Shown one piece after another: positions 42,517 through 50,882 of a stretch of 58,059 nt of DNA. Every line of letters begins with the position of its first letter. The stretch's first letter is position 1. The stretch covers positions 1 to 58,059 of the forward strand of contig CAZSRK010000007.1 of NCBI GenBank assembly GCA_964609305.1, written 5' to 3'. Source of the DNA: CAKSXP01 sp964609305 (GTDB lineage Bacteria; Bacillota; Clostridia; Oscillospirales; Oscillospiraceae). A program made the translations under genes and the position numbers. The notes beneath the pieces are model-generated. The model was not told the origin of the DNA. It saw only the letters and a program-made list of their open reading frames with translations, and did not search any database.

Positions 42517-43851
42517 ATGCTTGATAAGGAAAACAGAGTTGAGTTTACAAGGGAAATGCGCGATTGCTACAAGATCCTGTTTCCCAACATGTGCGATATC
42601 CACTTCCACATACTTCAGAAGGTGTTTCAGAGCTATGGATATGACATCGAGCTGCTGACCAGTACTGACCAGAGCGTCATCGACGAGGGACTCAAGTATG
42701 TCCACAATGACACCTGCTACCCCGCGCTGCTGACTATCGGCCAGATGATAGCCGCGCTCAAGAGCGGTAAGTACGACGTTGACCACACCGCCCTGATGAT
42801 GAGTCAGACCGGAGGCGGCTGCCGCGCGTCGAACTACATACACCTTCTGCGCAAGGCGCTTAAAAACGAGGGCATGGAACAGGTGCCGGTCATCTCCATA
42901 AGCCTCGGCATGGAGAAAAACAGCGGCTTTAAGGTGACGCTGCCGCTGGCCCGGCGCGCAATGGCGGCTGTCGCCTGCGGCGACCTGCTTATGCTGCTGG
43001 GCAATCAGACCCGTCCGTATGAGGTGAACCCCGGCGACACCGACAGGCTCATAAACCGCTGGATAGACGATATCTCTGACAGCTTTATGAGGGGCCGGGA
43101 CTTTGCAGCGCGGAAAATGGCTCCGCTTTTCCGCCGCATCGTAGCTTCGTTCGACGCGCTTGAGATAGTCAAGACGCCGAAGATAAAGGTCGGAATCGTC
43201 GGCGAGATATACGTCAAATATTCGGCGCTTGCCAATAACAACCTTGAAAAGTTCCTCGCCGATGAGGGCTGCGAGGTGATGGTGCCGGGGCTCATGGGCT
43301 TTTTGCTTTACTGCGTGATAAACAACATACGCGATATAGAGCTGTACGGCGGAAGCTCCGCGCGCAAAAAGGCTGTCGAGCTGCTGTATGCCTATCTGCG
43401 CCAGTTTGAGACCGCGCTTATCCAGGCGGTACAGGAATGTCCGAAATTCACCGCCCCCGCACCGGCAGAGCGCGTGCGTGAGCTGGCCGAGCCGGTCATC
43501 GGCACCGGCTGCAAGATGGGAGAGGGCTGGCTGCTCACAGGAGAGATAATGGAGCTTATCGGGCACGGCTACGAAAACGTCATCTGCGCGCAGCCTTTCG
43601 GCTGCCTGCCGAACCATATCGTCGGCAAAGGGATGATAAGGAAGATACGCACGATGCTGCCCGAAGCGAACATCGTGCCAATAGATTACGACGCCGGAGC
43701 GACCCGGGTAAATCAGGAAAACCGCATCAAGCTGATGCTGGCCGTTGCCGGCGAGCGTCTGCGTGAACGTCAGGAGGAGAAGCCCCGGCCCGAGCAGGTG
43801 CGGGAGCCGGAGCCCTCCGCCGCTGCCGCGGCAGTGGCCTGCGCTGGATAA
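42517..43851 (+). CDS. 2-hydroxyacyl-CoA dehydratase (HgdB/HGD-D family) protein
   Basis: The 444-residue protein carries the HGD-D/BCR fold that binds an iron-sulfur cluster. Likely ligand cysteines are in VHNDTCYPALLTIGQ, SQTGGGCRASNYI and CAQPFGCLPNHIVGKG. It is in the same frame as the activase 12 bases upstream, separated by a TAG and a TGA codon, and corresponds to the C-terminal part of larger single-chain homologues. The ribosome site (AGGG) is weak. The last ~30 residues are a Glu/Pro/Ala-rich tail. Related double-cubane-cluster proteins reduce small substrates; which reaction this pair performs is unknown. Confidence 0.87.
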   Translation: MLDKENRVEFTREMRDCYKILFPNMCDIHFHILQKVFQSYGYDIELLTSTDQSVIDEGLKYVHNDTCYPALLTIGQMIAALKSGKYDVDHTALMMSQTGGGCRASNYIHLLRKALKNEGMEQVPVISISLGMEKNSGFKVTLPLARRAMAAVACGDLLMLLGNQTRPYEVNPGDTDRLINRWIDDISDSFMRGRDFAARKMAPLFRRIVASFDALEIVKTPKIKVGIVGEIYVKYSALANNNLEKFLADEGCEVMVPGLMGFLLYCVINNIRDIELYGGSSARKKAVELLYAYLRQFETALIQAVQECPKFTAPAPAERVRELAEPVIGTGCKMGEGWLLTGEIMELIGHGYENVICAQPFGCLPNHIVGKGMIRKIRTMLPEANIVPIDYDAGATRVNQENRIKLMLAVAGERLRERQEEKPRPEQVREPEPSAAAAAVACAG

Positions 43852-43952
43852 AGTGGGAAAAAGAGCGACATTTTATGCGCTGATATTCGCACAGGTGGAG
43901 AAAACAGGGCGAATCATGAAGTGATACAGGGATAAAGTGGGGAGATTCCGCG

Positions 43953-44651
43953 ATGTCTGAGAATTGGCCAAAAAAGAGGAGAAAGCTGCTCGCGGCCGTC
44001 TTGGCTGTTGTCGACTGTCTGCTGCTCGGCGCGATAATCTGGGTGCTCCTGTCGGACGGTGGAAAGGACGGATCCGAAGCATCCGCAAGCCCCGCAGACA
44101 GCCCCGAGGCCCAAACCTCTCCGGCGCAGGAGACGCTCCTGCCAGTGGAGAGCGACGATGGGCCGTCTGTCGAGTGTGTGCTCGATTATTCGAAAAAGGC
44201 AGTGAACGTGCAGGACCCGTCGGAGAATTACGACTGGCTGCACAGAGTGCGCCTGCCCCGGCTTGTCTGGAACTCGGACAACGCGGAGGCGTTCAACGCA
44301 GAGATAATGGAGTATTCCTCGATCGCCGACGAGCTGCGCGCCGGCGAGGAGGGAAGCGCCCTATACGATATATCATATGAGTACAGCATAAACGACGGCC
44401 TCGTGGCGATCATGCTGTGCTGTACATACGCGCAGCAGGACGCCGGGACATACCATGATTATGTTGGATTTTATTACGATACACAGCTTGATTGCCAGCT
44501 CGATTGCTACGGGTATATCGAGGCTCTCGGCGGGGATATGGACAGCCTGATCCGGCAGGCGGAGGAACAAAGGCTCTCCGGTGAGTCGTGGTACATAACC
44601 AGCGCGGGCGGAGACGCTGTGCTTTATGACGCGGGTGTATATGTGGTCTAG
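43953..44651 (+). CDS. RsiV/DUF3298-like secreted or anchored protein, N-terminal half (ends at in-frame TAG)
   Basis: The 232-residue chain has a basic start (PKKRRK), one membrane segment (about residues 12-31), a Ser/Ala/Glu-rich linker, and an outside domain resembling DUF3298 of the anti-sigma factor RsiV: WLHRVRLPRLVWNSDNAEAFNAEI and a strand-rich C-terminus ending in AGVYVV. It stops at TAG (44649-44651), but the same frame continues as a further 166 codons that read as a natural extension. It is therefore probably the first half of a ~399-residue protein. GTGGGGAGATTCC precedes the ATG. No sigma factor gene is adjacent, so an anti-sigma role is not supported. Confidence 0.7.
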   Translation: MSENWPKKRRKLLAAVLAVVDCLLLGAIIWVLLSDGGKDGSEASASPADSPEAQTSPAQETLLPVESDDGPSVECVLDYSKKAVNVQDPSENYDWLHRVRLPRLVWNSDNAEAFNAEIMEYSSIADELRAGEEGSALYDISYEYSINDGLVAIMLCCTYAQQDAGTYHDYVGFYYDTQLDCQLDCYGYIEALGGDMDSLIRQAEEQRLSGESWYITSAGGDAVLYDAGVYVV

Positions 44652-44654
44652 CTT

Positions 44655-45149
44655 GTGATATCAAACACGGTGTCGGGTACCGTCTCTTCCGAGCTGATAC
44701 CGGTCGAGCCCGCCGTCTCCACGTCATATGTGCAGCAGGATGTCGGATGGGTATATTCCGTCCGCGGGCACAGCTTCTTTGTCCCCGAGGGCTTCGTGCA
44801 GCTTGAGGATACGATCCCGCCGTCTGGATACCGGTATATCTATTACAGCTCCGCACTGGATATGACCATAACCGTGTGGGAGAGCACGATATACTACTTA
44901 CCCTTTGACACGGGGGAAGAGTGGCTGCAAAGCGACTATGAGCAGTATCAGGGCCGTGATTGCAGCTATCTTGTCCAGGGCGATGATTATATGGTGGCCA
45001 GCGGCTATGACGAAAACGGCGATGTTTATTATCTGCGTGAGCAGTTTGAGGGCGTTGAGGTCATGACTTACATGATAACGCATCCGGCCGGATATCTTGA
45101 GGAGTGCTCGGCGCTGACGGAGCAATTTGCCAGGGATTTCGAATTTTGA
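44655..45149 (+). CDS. C-terminal half of the broken RsiV-like protein
   Basis: This segment is in frame with the preceding one, one codon after the TAG. Its only possible early start is the GTG at 44655, without a ribosome site, so independent translation is doubtful. The first residues (ISNTVSGTVSSELIPVEP) fit the end of a DUF3298-type strand. The rest (VRGHSFFVPEGFVQLED...TITVWESTIYY) forms a second strand-rich domain that I do not recognise. Single base substitution or a sequencing error at 44649-44651 would explain the split. If the stop is real, this half is likely silent. Confidence 0.55.
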   Translation: MISNTVSGTVSSELIPVEPAVSTSYVQQDVGWVYSVRGHSFFVPEGFVQLEDTIPPSGYRYIYYSSALDMTITVWESTIYYLPFDTGEEWLQSDYEQYQGRDCSYLVQGDDYMVASGYDENGDVYYLREQFEGVEVMTYMITHPAGYLEECSALTEQFARDFEF

Positions 45150-45181
45150 GCCGGGCCCCCAAAACTTATATATTTCCTTTT

Positions 45182-45218
45182 ACGGAAGGGGTTCTGAGAG
45201 CCCCTTCCGTTCTTTTTT
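45182..45218 (+). terminator. Terminator after the RsiV-like gene
   Basis: ACGGAAGGGG (45182-45191) pairs with CCCCTTCCGT (45201-45210), followed by TCTTTTTT. A strong intrinsic terminator for rightward transcription. Confidence 0.9.
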
Positions 45219-45275
45219 CAGCTTATATTTTTTAAGTAAGGCGCTTTCTGAAAAGCCAGCTGCACGCTGCCGGCA

Positions 45276-45326
45276 AAACACCCCGTCCGCGCATACGGCG
45301 CCGGCCGTCGAGCAAACGGGGTGTTT
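45276..45326 (-). terminator. Terminator of the aspartate-family operon
   Basis: AAACACCCCGT (45276-45286) and ACGGGGTGTTT (45316-45326) form an 11-bp stem with an inner GC-rich hairpin. The minus-strand side runs into TTTT. It lies 25 bases beyond lysC. Confidence 0.75.
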
Positions 45327-45350
45327 CCGGCTCATCACGAGCCTTTTTCT

Positions 45351-46559
45351 TCAGTCTGAAAAGAACTTTTTGTGTATCGCCTGTATCGCGATATCCGCAT
45401 AGGCTTCATCGATCAGCACGGAGATCTTTATCTCACTGGTTGAGATCATCTGGATATTGATCTTTGCGTCGTACAGCGCCTCGAACATCATAGAGGCGAT
45501 GCCGGGGGAGCGTATCATACCCGCGCCGACTATGCTGACCTTGGCGACCGAGGTGTCGACATTGACGCGCTCAAACCCGATGGACTCCTTGTACTCCATA
45601 ACGGCGTCGCGCGCCTTTTCCATCTCCTCGCGGGCGACGGTAAAGCTTATGTCGTTTGTATTGTTCTTGCCGACAGACTGGAGGATGATATCGACGTTGA
45701 CCTTCGCGTTTGCCAGCGCGCGGAATATGCGGAAAGCGATGCCCGGCTCATCCGGCACGCCGACGATGGCTATCCTTGCAACGTTGCAGTCCTTTGCGAT
45801 ACCGCTTATTTTCATTTCCTCCATGTCCTTTACGACCTCCTTGACTTTTGTACCGGGCGCTCTTACAAAGCTCGAGAGCACCTCCAGATTAACGTTATAT
45901 CTTTTTGCCATTTCCACACTGCGGTTGTGCAGCACCTGTGCGCCGAGGGAGGCGAGCTCGAGCATCTCATCATAGGTTATGGCCTCGAGCTTGCGGGCGT
46001 TGGGGACCTTCCTCGGGTCGGCCGTATAGACTCCCTCCACGTCAGTGTATATCTCGCACTTGTCCGCGTGCAGCGACGCTGCGATGGCGACCGCCGTTGT
46101 GTCCGAGCCGCCGCGGCCGAGCGTGGTTATTTCCAGATTCCTTGTAACGCCCTGAAAGCCCGCGCAGATGACGATGCGCCGGCTGTCCAGCTCGTTTTTC
46201 AGTCGCTCGACATTGACCCGGTTTATATGCGCCGAGCCGAAGTCCGAGTCCGTGCGCATTCCGAACTGCCAGCCCGTGAGTGAAACGACCGGAAGGCCCA
46301 TACGCTCGAGCGCCATGGCCATCAGTGCGATCGAAACCTGCTCTCCGGTAGACAGAAGCATATCCATCTCCCTTTTAGAGGGGTTGGGGTTTATCTCCTG
46401 TGCCTTGGCGATCAGCTCGTCTGTCGTGTCCCCCTGCGCCGAAAGGACGACCACGATATCGTGACCCGAGGCGTAGTCGTCGGCGATAATGCCGGCCACT
46501 CTGTGGATTCTCTCGGCGTTGGCCACGCTGCTGCCGCCGAATTTCTTTACTAAGAGCAT
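45351..46559 (-). CDS. lysC: Aspartate kinase
   Basis: The enzyme phosphorylates aspartate, the committing step toward lysine, threonine and methionine. The 402-residue monofunctional protein has KKFGGSSVANAERI, TTLGRGGSDTTAVAIA and YTDVEGVYTADPRKV in the kinase domain (about 1-240). Two ACT domains follow (VPDEPGIAFRIFRALANAKVNVD and ...GIASMMFEALYDAKINIQMISTSEIKISVLID), the allosteric part. It is the last gene of an operon after hom. Length is typical. Confidence 0.96.
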   Translation of the reverse strand: MLLVKKFGGSSVANAERIHRVAGIIADDYASGHDIVVVLSAQGDTTDELIAKAQEINPNPSKREMDMLLSTGEQVSIALMAMALERMGLPVVSLTGWQFGMRTDSDFGSAHINRVNVERLKNELDSRRIVICAGFQGVTRNLEITTLGRGGSDTTAVAIAASLHADKCEIYTDVEGVYTADPRKVPNARKLEAITYDEMLELASLGAQVLHNRSVEMAKRYNVNLEVLSSFVRAPGTKVKEVVKDMEEMKISGIAKDCNVARIAIVGVPDEPGIAFRIFRALANAKVNVDIILQSVGKNNTNDISFTVAREEMEKARDAVMEYKESIGFERVNVDTSVAKVSIVGAGMIRSPGIASMMFEALYDAKINIQMISTSEIKISVLIDEAYADIAIQAIHKKFFSD

Positions 46560-46628
46560 AATTACTGATCCCTTCTGAATAAAGTCTGTTCCTTCCCAAT
46601 CCAGTGTATTCCGAAAATCCCCGGCCTG

Positions 46629-47840
46629 TCAGTCGAGGATGCGGAACATGGAGCGGATCTCAAGATGCCGGGTCATGACCTTGATGGCGTGCGCGTACAT
46701 GGGCGATGTGGCAAAAGCATATTCGTCCTGGGGCGAGCCGTCATAGCTGACAAAGCGTATGTTTCCGAAAGACCTGCCGATCTCGGACAGAGGAGAACTG
46801 GTGCGGATGAACCAGCGGCTGACGATGTCGTCCGAATCAGTGAACCCGCCTGGCTCCATCTCGTCCCAGCCGAGATACTTGCGCGCCTTGAGGTGTTTTG
46901 CCGCGTCTATTATGTCTGCCACGACCGCGCTCGCGGTCGGGAGCTTTCCGGCGCCCGGGCCGTAAAACATCGCCTCGCCCAGCGCGTTGCCGCGCACGAT
47001 TATGCCGTTCATCACGCCGTGCACGTTCGAGAGCATGCTGCGGTTGCTTATAAGATGCGGCGCGACATAGGCTGTTACGGTGTTCGGCCCCGTGCGCAGC
47101 GCGCGCCCGATGAGCTTTATCTTGCTTTGCAGCACGTCGGCATATTTCACGTCCTCGATGGAAACGCCAGTGATGCCGGTTGCGCGGACCTCCTCGGGGT
47201 CGATGTGTCGCCCGAAGCAGAGGTCTGCAAGGATGCAGATCTTGCGGCAGGCATCCAGCCCCTCGATGTCGGCAGTGGGGTCTGCCTCCGCATAGCCGAG
47301 ACGCTGCGCCTCACGCAGGGCCTCCTCGAAGCTTTGTGAGCATTGTTCCATCTGTGTGAGAATATAATTTGTTGTGCCGTTGAGAATGCCGTATACCTCG
47401 TCAAGCTCGTTTGCGGCCAGGCACTGGGATATCGGCCGGATTATCGGTATGCCCCCGCCGACGCTGGCCTCGAAAAGGTAGTTGAGGTTTTTTTCCTTTG
47501 CGATCGCCAATAGCTCGCAGCCGTGGGCTGCCACCAGCTCCTTATTGGCTGTGACGACGTTTTTACCCGCCAGGAGCAGCCGCCTGGTGTAGTCATAGGC
47601 TTCCCCGACGCCGCCGATGCACTCGGCGACAATAAGTATTTCGGGATCGTTGAGTATAGTCTCAAAATCGTGGATTATCAGGTTTGCAAACCGGCTTCCC
47701 GGGCGCGGTCTGCGGCAAAGAATGTATTTCAGCCCGATCTCTTCGGCCGCGTTATGGGCGATGCTGTCATGGTTCTCCGCCATGACCTCCGCAACGCCGC
47801 TTCCGACGGTGCCAAAGCCGAGCAGGGCGGTCTTTATCAT
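46629..47840 (-). CDS. hom: Homoserine dehydrogenase
   Basis: The enzyme reduces aspartate semialdehyde to homoserine with NAD(P)H. The 403-residue protein begins MIKTALLGFGTVGSGVAEVM (Rossmann fold), has VVTANKELVA, the catalytic region GILNGTTNYILTQM and EADPTADIEGLDACRK, and GAGKLPTASAVVADI. The C-terminal ~60 residues are shorter than in the 430-residue forms, so the regulatory ACT part may be reduced or absent; the separate ACT protein encoded just upstream could replace it. The gap to that gene is 12 bases. Confidence 0.95.
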   Translation of the reverse strand: MIKTALLGFGTVGSGVAEVMAENHDSIAHNAAEEIGLKYILCRRPRPGSRFANLIIHDFETILNDPEILIVAECIGGVGEAYDYTRRLLLAGKNVVTANKELVAAHGCELLAIAKEKNLNYLFEASVGGGIPIIRPISQCLAANELDEVYGILNGTTNYILTQMEQCSQSFEEALREAQRLGYAEADPTADIEGLDACRKICILADLCFGRHIDPEEVRATGITGVSIEDVKYADVLQSKIKLIGRALRTGPNTVTAYVAPHLISNRSMLSNVHGVMNGIIVRGNALGEAMFYGPGAGKLPTASAVVADIIDAAKHLKARKYLGWDEMEPGGFTDSDDIVSRWFIRTSSPLSEIGRSFGNIRFVSYDGSPQDEYAFATSPMYAHAIKVMTRHLEIRSMFRILD

Positions 47841-47852
47841 CTTATTCCTCCG

Positions 47853-48299
47853 TTATCCTCCCAGCAGTTCAAGCCGCACGACGCCGTCAAAGGCGCGCAG
47901 GCTGGCCATAAGCTCTTCCACCGACAGATGCATATTCGCAGTCTCTGCAGAAATGGTGACTATTGCGGTGCTGTTTGCGGGCATACTCTGGTTGATGGTC
48001 AGGATGTTGGCCCCGGAATCGGCGAACACGCCCAAAACGTTCGACAAAAGCCCCAGCCTGTTGCGCAGGACGATCGAAAAAGTGAGGATGCGCTCGTTCT
48101 TCATGTCGCGGAACGGCCAGATCGAATCCTTATATTTATAAAACGCGCTCCGGCTGATGCCAACGGCCGCCACGGCTTCGGCGACGGTCGAAACCTCCCC
48201 GGCCTCTATCAGAGCCTTGGCCTGAGTCACCTTGATGAATATCTCCGGCAGCATTGAGGACTCAACCAGATAATAGGTGTGTTTGTTGTCCGTTTCCAT
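47853..48299 (-). CDS. ACT domain regulator-like protein (UPF0735/PheB family)
   Basis: The 148-residue protein has an N-terminal helix-rich part with the family pattern YYLVESSMLPEIFIKVTQAKALIEAGEV and GISRSAFYKYKDSIWPF, resembling a small DNA-binding motif. A C-terminal ACT domain follows (FSIVLRNRLGLLSNVLGVFADSGANILTINQ). The start at 48299 has AGAGGGA ten bases upstream; a longer open frame reaches 48341 but is not conserved. Being first in the operon with hom and lysC suggests amino-acid-responsive control of aspartate-family synthesis, an inference from position. Confidence 0.9.
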   Translation of the reverse strand: METDNKHTYYLVESSMLPEIFIKVTQAKALIEAGEVSTVAEAVAAVGISRSAFYKYKDSIWPFRDMKNERILTFSIVLRNRLGLLSNVLGVFADSGANILTINQSMPANSTAIVTISAETANMHLSVEELMASLRAFDGVVRLELLGG

Positions 48300-48347
48300 A
48301 GAAATTAGTCCCTCTGAGAAAGTCATTTGTGCGCTGCACATGGATGT

Positions 48348-48376
48348 AATATAACATAGCGGGAATGCAAAAGCAA
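48348..48376 (-). promoter_or_regulatory. Promoter of the ACT-hom-lysC operon
   Basis: On the minus strand TTGCTT (48376-48371), a 17-base spacer and TATATT (48353-48348), about 49 bases before the first gene. A short inverted repeat, TGTGC-GCACA, lies in the leader at about 48328-48340. Confidence 0.65.
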
Positions 48377-48414
48377 TTGCCGTTTTTTATAAATTGAGAA
48401 GGAGATTATGCGTT

Positions 48415-49482
48415 TTGTCCATAAAACCGCCCAAATACCTGACAAGTTTGCTGCTGTGGGCGTTGGCAGTGGGCCTGCTTCTGCTTGGCGCGCGCTATGT
48501 GCTGCCCTGTTTGCTGCCGTTTCTGATCTCCATGGCGCTGGCGGCCACGATGGATCCTCTCGTCCGGGTGCTGATCCTGCGCGGGCGCTTCCCGCGCGCC
48601 GCTGCCTCAGGCGTATGCACGCTGCTGCTCGTCGCGCTTCTGGCGGCGCTGCTGATCTGGGGTGCAGCCGGCGTCGTAACGCAGCTTATGGAGCTGACCG
48701 GACGGCTGCCGGAGCTGCTGGGCTCGTTCCTAGACAACCTGGAACGGCTCGAGGCCCTGGCAATGCACTATATAGGCTCTGCGCCCGTGCCTGTGCAGGA
48801 GTATCTTGAGGCGGCGCTCGACTCTCTGGCGGAGCAGCTTACGGCGATCCCGGCCACGATATCGGCGCGACTGCCCGGGCTCGTGACTGCCGCAGTGGAA
48901 AAGACCCCGCTGGTACTGCTGTTTGCAATAACGGCGGGGCTTGGGACATATTTCATATCGGCCTCATACCCGGAGGTCAAGGCTTTCATCCTGCGGCAGA
49001 TACCGGAGAAATCGCGCAGCAGTGCACGGGAGATACGCGACGATCTGCGCCGCTCGGTCGGCCGCTGGCTGCGTGCGCAGGGGCTTTTGATGCTGGCGAC
49101 TTTTGGCGTACTGACAGGCGGGTTTTTCCTGCTCGGCGTAGACTATCCGGTGCTTGTGGCAGCGCTGACCGCGATCATCGATGCGCTGCCCATACTCGGT
49201 ACGGGAACTGTCCTTATACCCTGGTCGATCTACTGCCTGCTGACCGGCTCCGCCGCTCGCGGCGCAGGTCTGCTCATCTGTTACGCGACGGCTACGATAC
49301 TGCGCAGCTCGCTGCAGGCAAAGCTCATCGGTGACCAGCTCGGTCTGGACCCGATAGTGTCCCTGTTTTCAATATATCTCGGCTTTCGCGTGTGCGGCGT
49401 AATCGGCATGCTGCTCTTCCCGCTGGCCGCCGTAATGATCTGCCAGCTCAACAACCGCGGGGTCATAAAACTCTGGAAATGA
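48415..49482 (+). CDS. ytvI: AI-2E-family permease, YtvI-like
   Basis: The 355-residue protein has about seven to eight membrane segments in the UPF0118/AI-2E transporter pattern: LPCLLPFLISMALAATMDPLV near the start, and ALTAIIDALPILGTGTVLIPW with LQAKLIGDQLGLDPIVSLFSIYLGFR toward the end. YtvI, a sporulation-associated member of this family, is the closest relative I recognise. The start is taken as the TTG at 48415 because AAGGAG (48399-48404) lies ten bases upstream. A TTG at 48394 is before that site, and the ATG at 48408 is in another frame and gives an unrelated peptide. Substrate is unknown. Confidence 0.78.
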   Translation: MSIKPPKYLTSLLLWALAVGLLLLGARYVLPCLLPFLISMALAATMDPLVRVLILRGRFPRAAASGVCTLLLVALLAALLIWGAAGVVTQLMELTGRLPELLGSFLDNLERLEALAMHYIGSAPVPVQEYLEAALDSLAEQLTAIPATISARLPGLVTAAVEKTPLVLLFAITAGLGTYFISASYPEVKAFILRQIPEKSRSSAREIRDDLRRSVGRWLRAQGLLMLATFGVLTGGFFLLGVDYPVLVAALTAIIDALPILGTGTVLIPWSIYCLLTGSAARGAGLLICYATATILRSSLQAKLIGDQLGLDPIVSLFSIYLGFRVCGVIGMLLFPLAAVMICQLNNRGVIKLWK

Positions 49483-49567
49483 TGCCTTTTGGCCTTGCAC
49501 AGAAAACTGATAAAGCATCCACGGGCCTTTGCAAAAGCCAGGGGATAGATACTTATGTGTAAAAAAA

Positions 49568-50140
49568 TCAGCGGAGGCGTTCGCGCTCGCGGCGGGTCAT
49601 GAGGTCGCTTTTTATAAACCTGCGCGTCAGCGCGCAGGTAGCCCAGGCGCAGAGCGTGCCGACGAGCGCGCCAGCGAGTACATCTGTTAAATAATGGATT
49701 CCGACATATATGCGCGAGAGCGCGATAAGCGTCGCGGGAAGATAAGCCCATGCACCGCCTTTTCCTCTGAAGGCCCAGGCTATGGCGAAAGCCGCAGCGA
49801 ATGAGGAACATGAGTGACCCGACGGAAAGCTGTAGCTCGTCAGTGGCTCTATGATGACCTCCAGCTCCGTGAAGGTGATAAACGGCCGGGGCCGTGCCAC
49901 AAGATTTTTAAGAACCAGATTATTCACCGCCGAGGCCAGGGCAAGGCACAGCGCCACGTCAAGGCCGCCGCGGCGGGTCCTTGGGAAAATAAGCAGTATT
50001 ACGGCGGCAACGATCCAGATCATTCCACCGTCGCCAAGCCAGCTTGCAAACTTCATCACTGGCGTAAGCACGGGATTTCGCAGATGCTCCTGGATAAAGA
50101 GCAGTATGCTCCCGTCAAGCTCGGTAATAGCCTGGATCAT
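49568..50140 (-). CDS. PAP2-family membrane phosphatase
   Basis: Members remove phosphate from lipid phosphates such as undecaprenyl pyrophosphate or phosphatidate. The 190-residue protein has about five membrane helices and the three signature motifs: KNLVARPRPF, YSFPSGHSCSSFA and ALSRIYVGIHYLTDVLAG, with the catalytic histidines in the second and third. The start overlaps the stop of the gene before it (ATGA). It is last in the csaB-led operon. The exact lipid substrate is unknown; recycling of the undecaprenyl carrier is plausible. Confidence 0.9.
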   Translation of the reverse strand: MIQAITELDGSILLFIQEHLRNPVLTPVMKFASWLGDGGMIWIVAAVILLIFPRTRRGGLDVALCLALASAVNNLVLKNLVARPRPFITFTELEVIIEPLTSYSFPSGHSCSSFAAAFAIAWAFRGKGGAWAYLPATLIALSRIYVGIHYLTDVLAGALVGTLCAWATCALTRRFIKSDLMTRRERERLR

Positions 50141-50859
50141 GGTTTCAGCTCCACGATCTCGTTTTCCTCATAAACGAGGTCGCGCTTTTCATATACACGA
50201 GTGCCGGAGGGGATGAAACCACGCACATTTGTCAGCGGATATACCCAGCTGTGGTGGCCGATGTGCGTCCCCGGCTGAGTGACGCTGTTAGCGCCGAGAC
50301 GGGCGCTGTCGCCGAGCACGACGCCAAAGAAACTGTCGCCGAGATCGTGCTTTTCCCCGTCGTATTTGAGCGTTGCGTTGGACTGGTCAAATTTGCGGTT
50401 GGCCGTTATGACGCCGGAGCCTATGCGCGCGCTCGCACCGAGCAGGCAGTCCCCCGCGAAGGCCAGGGAGGCGACTTTCGCCCCGCCGAACATTACCGTG
50501 TGCTTGACCTCGCTGCCATGACCGATGGAACAGTCGTCGGAGATGATGGTGTTCGGCCTTATGACCGCGCCGTGACTGATCTCACAGTTTTTGCCGATAT
50601 AGACGGGACCGATTATGCACACGTCGTCGTATATCTTCGTGCCCTCGCCGATGTGACAGCAGCCGTGTATGGCCGGCGGCGCGCCGAGCACGACGCCGAG
50701 ATTTTCGCACACGCCGGCGCGCGTCAGCTTCTCATCGAGGAAATCCCTGACCCGGGCGAGCAGCTCGTAAGTCTCCGTCAGACCTTCAAGCAGCTCCGGA
50801 AAAGGGAACCTTTCATAGTGCTTGAAATAGTAATCGAGTTTTGTGGACAAATTCTTCAA
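50137..50859 (-). CDS. Left-handed beta-helix (hexapeptide) transferase-like protein
   Basis: The 240-residue protein consists of an N-terminal helical region (about 1-50) and a long run of imperfect hexapeptide repeats: IGEGTKIYDDVCIIGPVYIG, NCEISHGAVIRPNTIISDD and onward to RLGANSVTQPGTHIGHHSW. These repeats form acyl- or nucleotidyl-transferase beta-helices. It resembles the C-terminal half of GlmU-type proteins but no pyrophosphorylase domain is present, so the reaction is unclear. It is placed after hemZ by 23 bases and overlaps the PAP2 gene. A sugar-nucleotide acyltransferase is the most likely reading. Confidence 0.8.
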   Translation of the reverse strand: MKNLSTKLDYYFKHYERFPFPELLEGLTETYELLARVRDFLDEKLTRAGVCENLGVVLGAPPAIHGCCHIGEGTKIYDDVCIIGPVYIGKNCEISHGAVIRPNTIISDDCSIGHGSEVKHTVMFGGAKVASLAFAGDCLLGASARIGSGVITANRKFDQSNATLKYDGEKHDLGDSFFGVVLGDSARLGANSVTQPGTHIGHHSWVYPLTNVRGFIPSGTRVYEKRDLVYEENEIVELKP

Positions 50860-50882
50860 ACCTCCCTGCTGTATGCGGGCGC

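Noticed and set aside
42262..43617. 451-residue minus-strand open frame opposite the dehydratase
   Set aside because: Antisense shadow without motifs.
44649..44651. Amber codon as pyrrolysine or programmed readthrough
   Set aside because: TAG is an ordinary stop for other genes in this window, and no pyl genes or downstream stimulatory structure was seen. Mutation or sequencing error is simpler.
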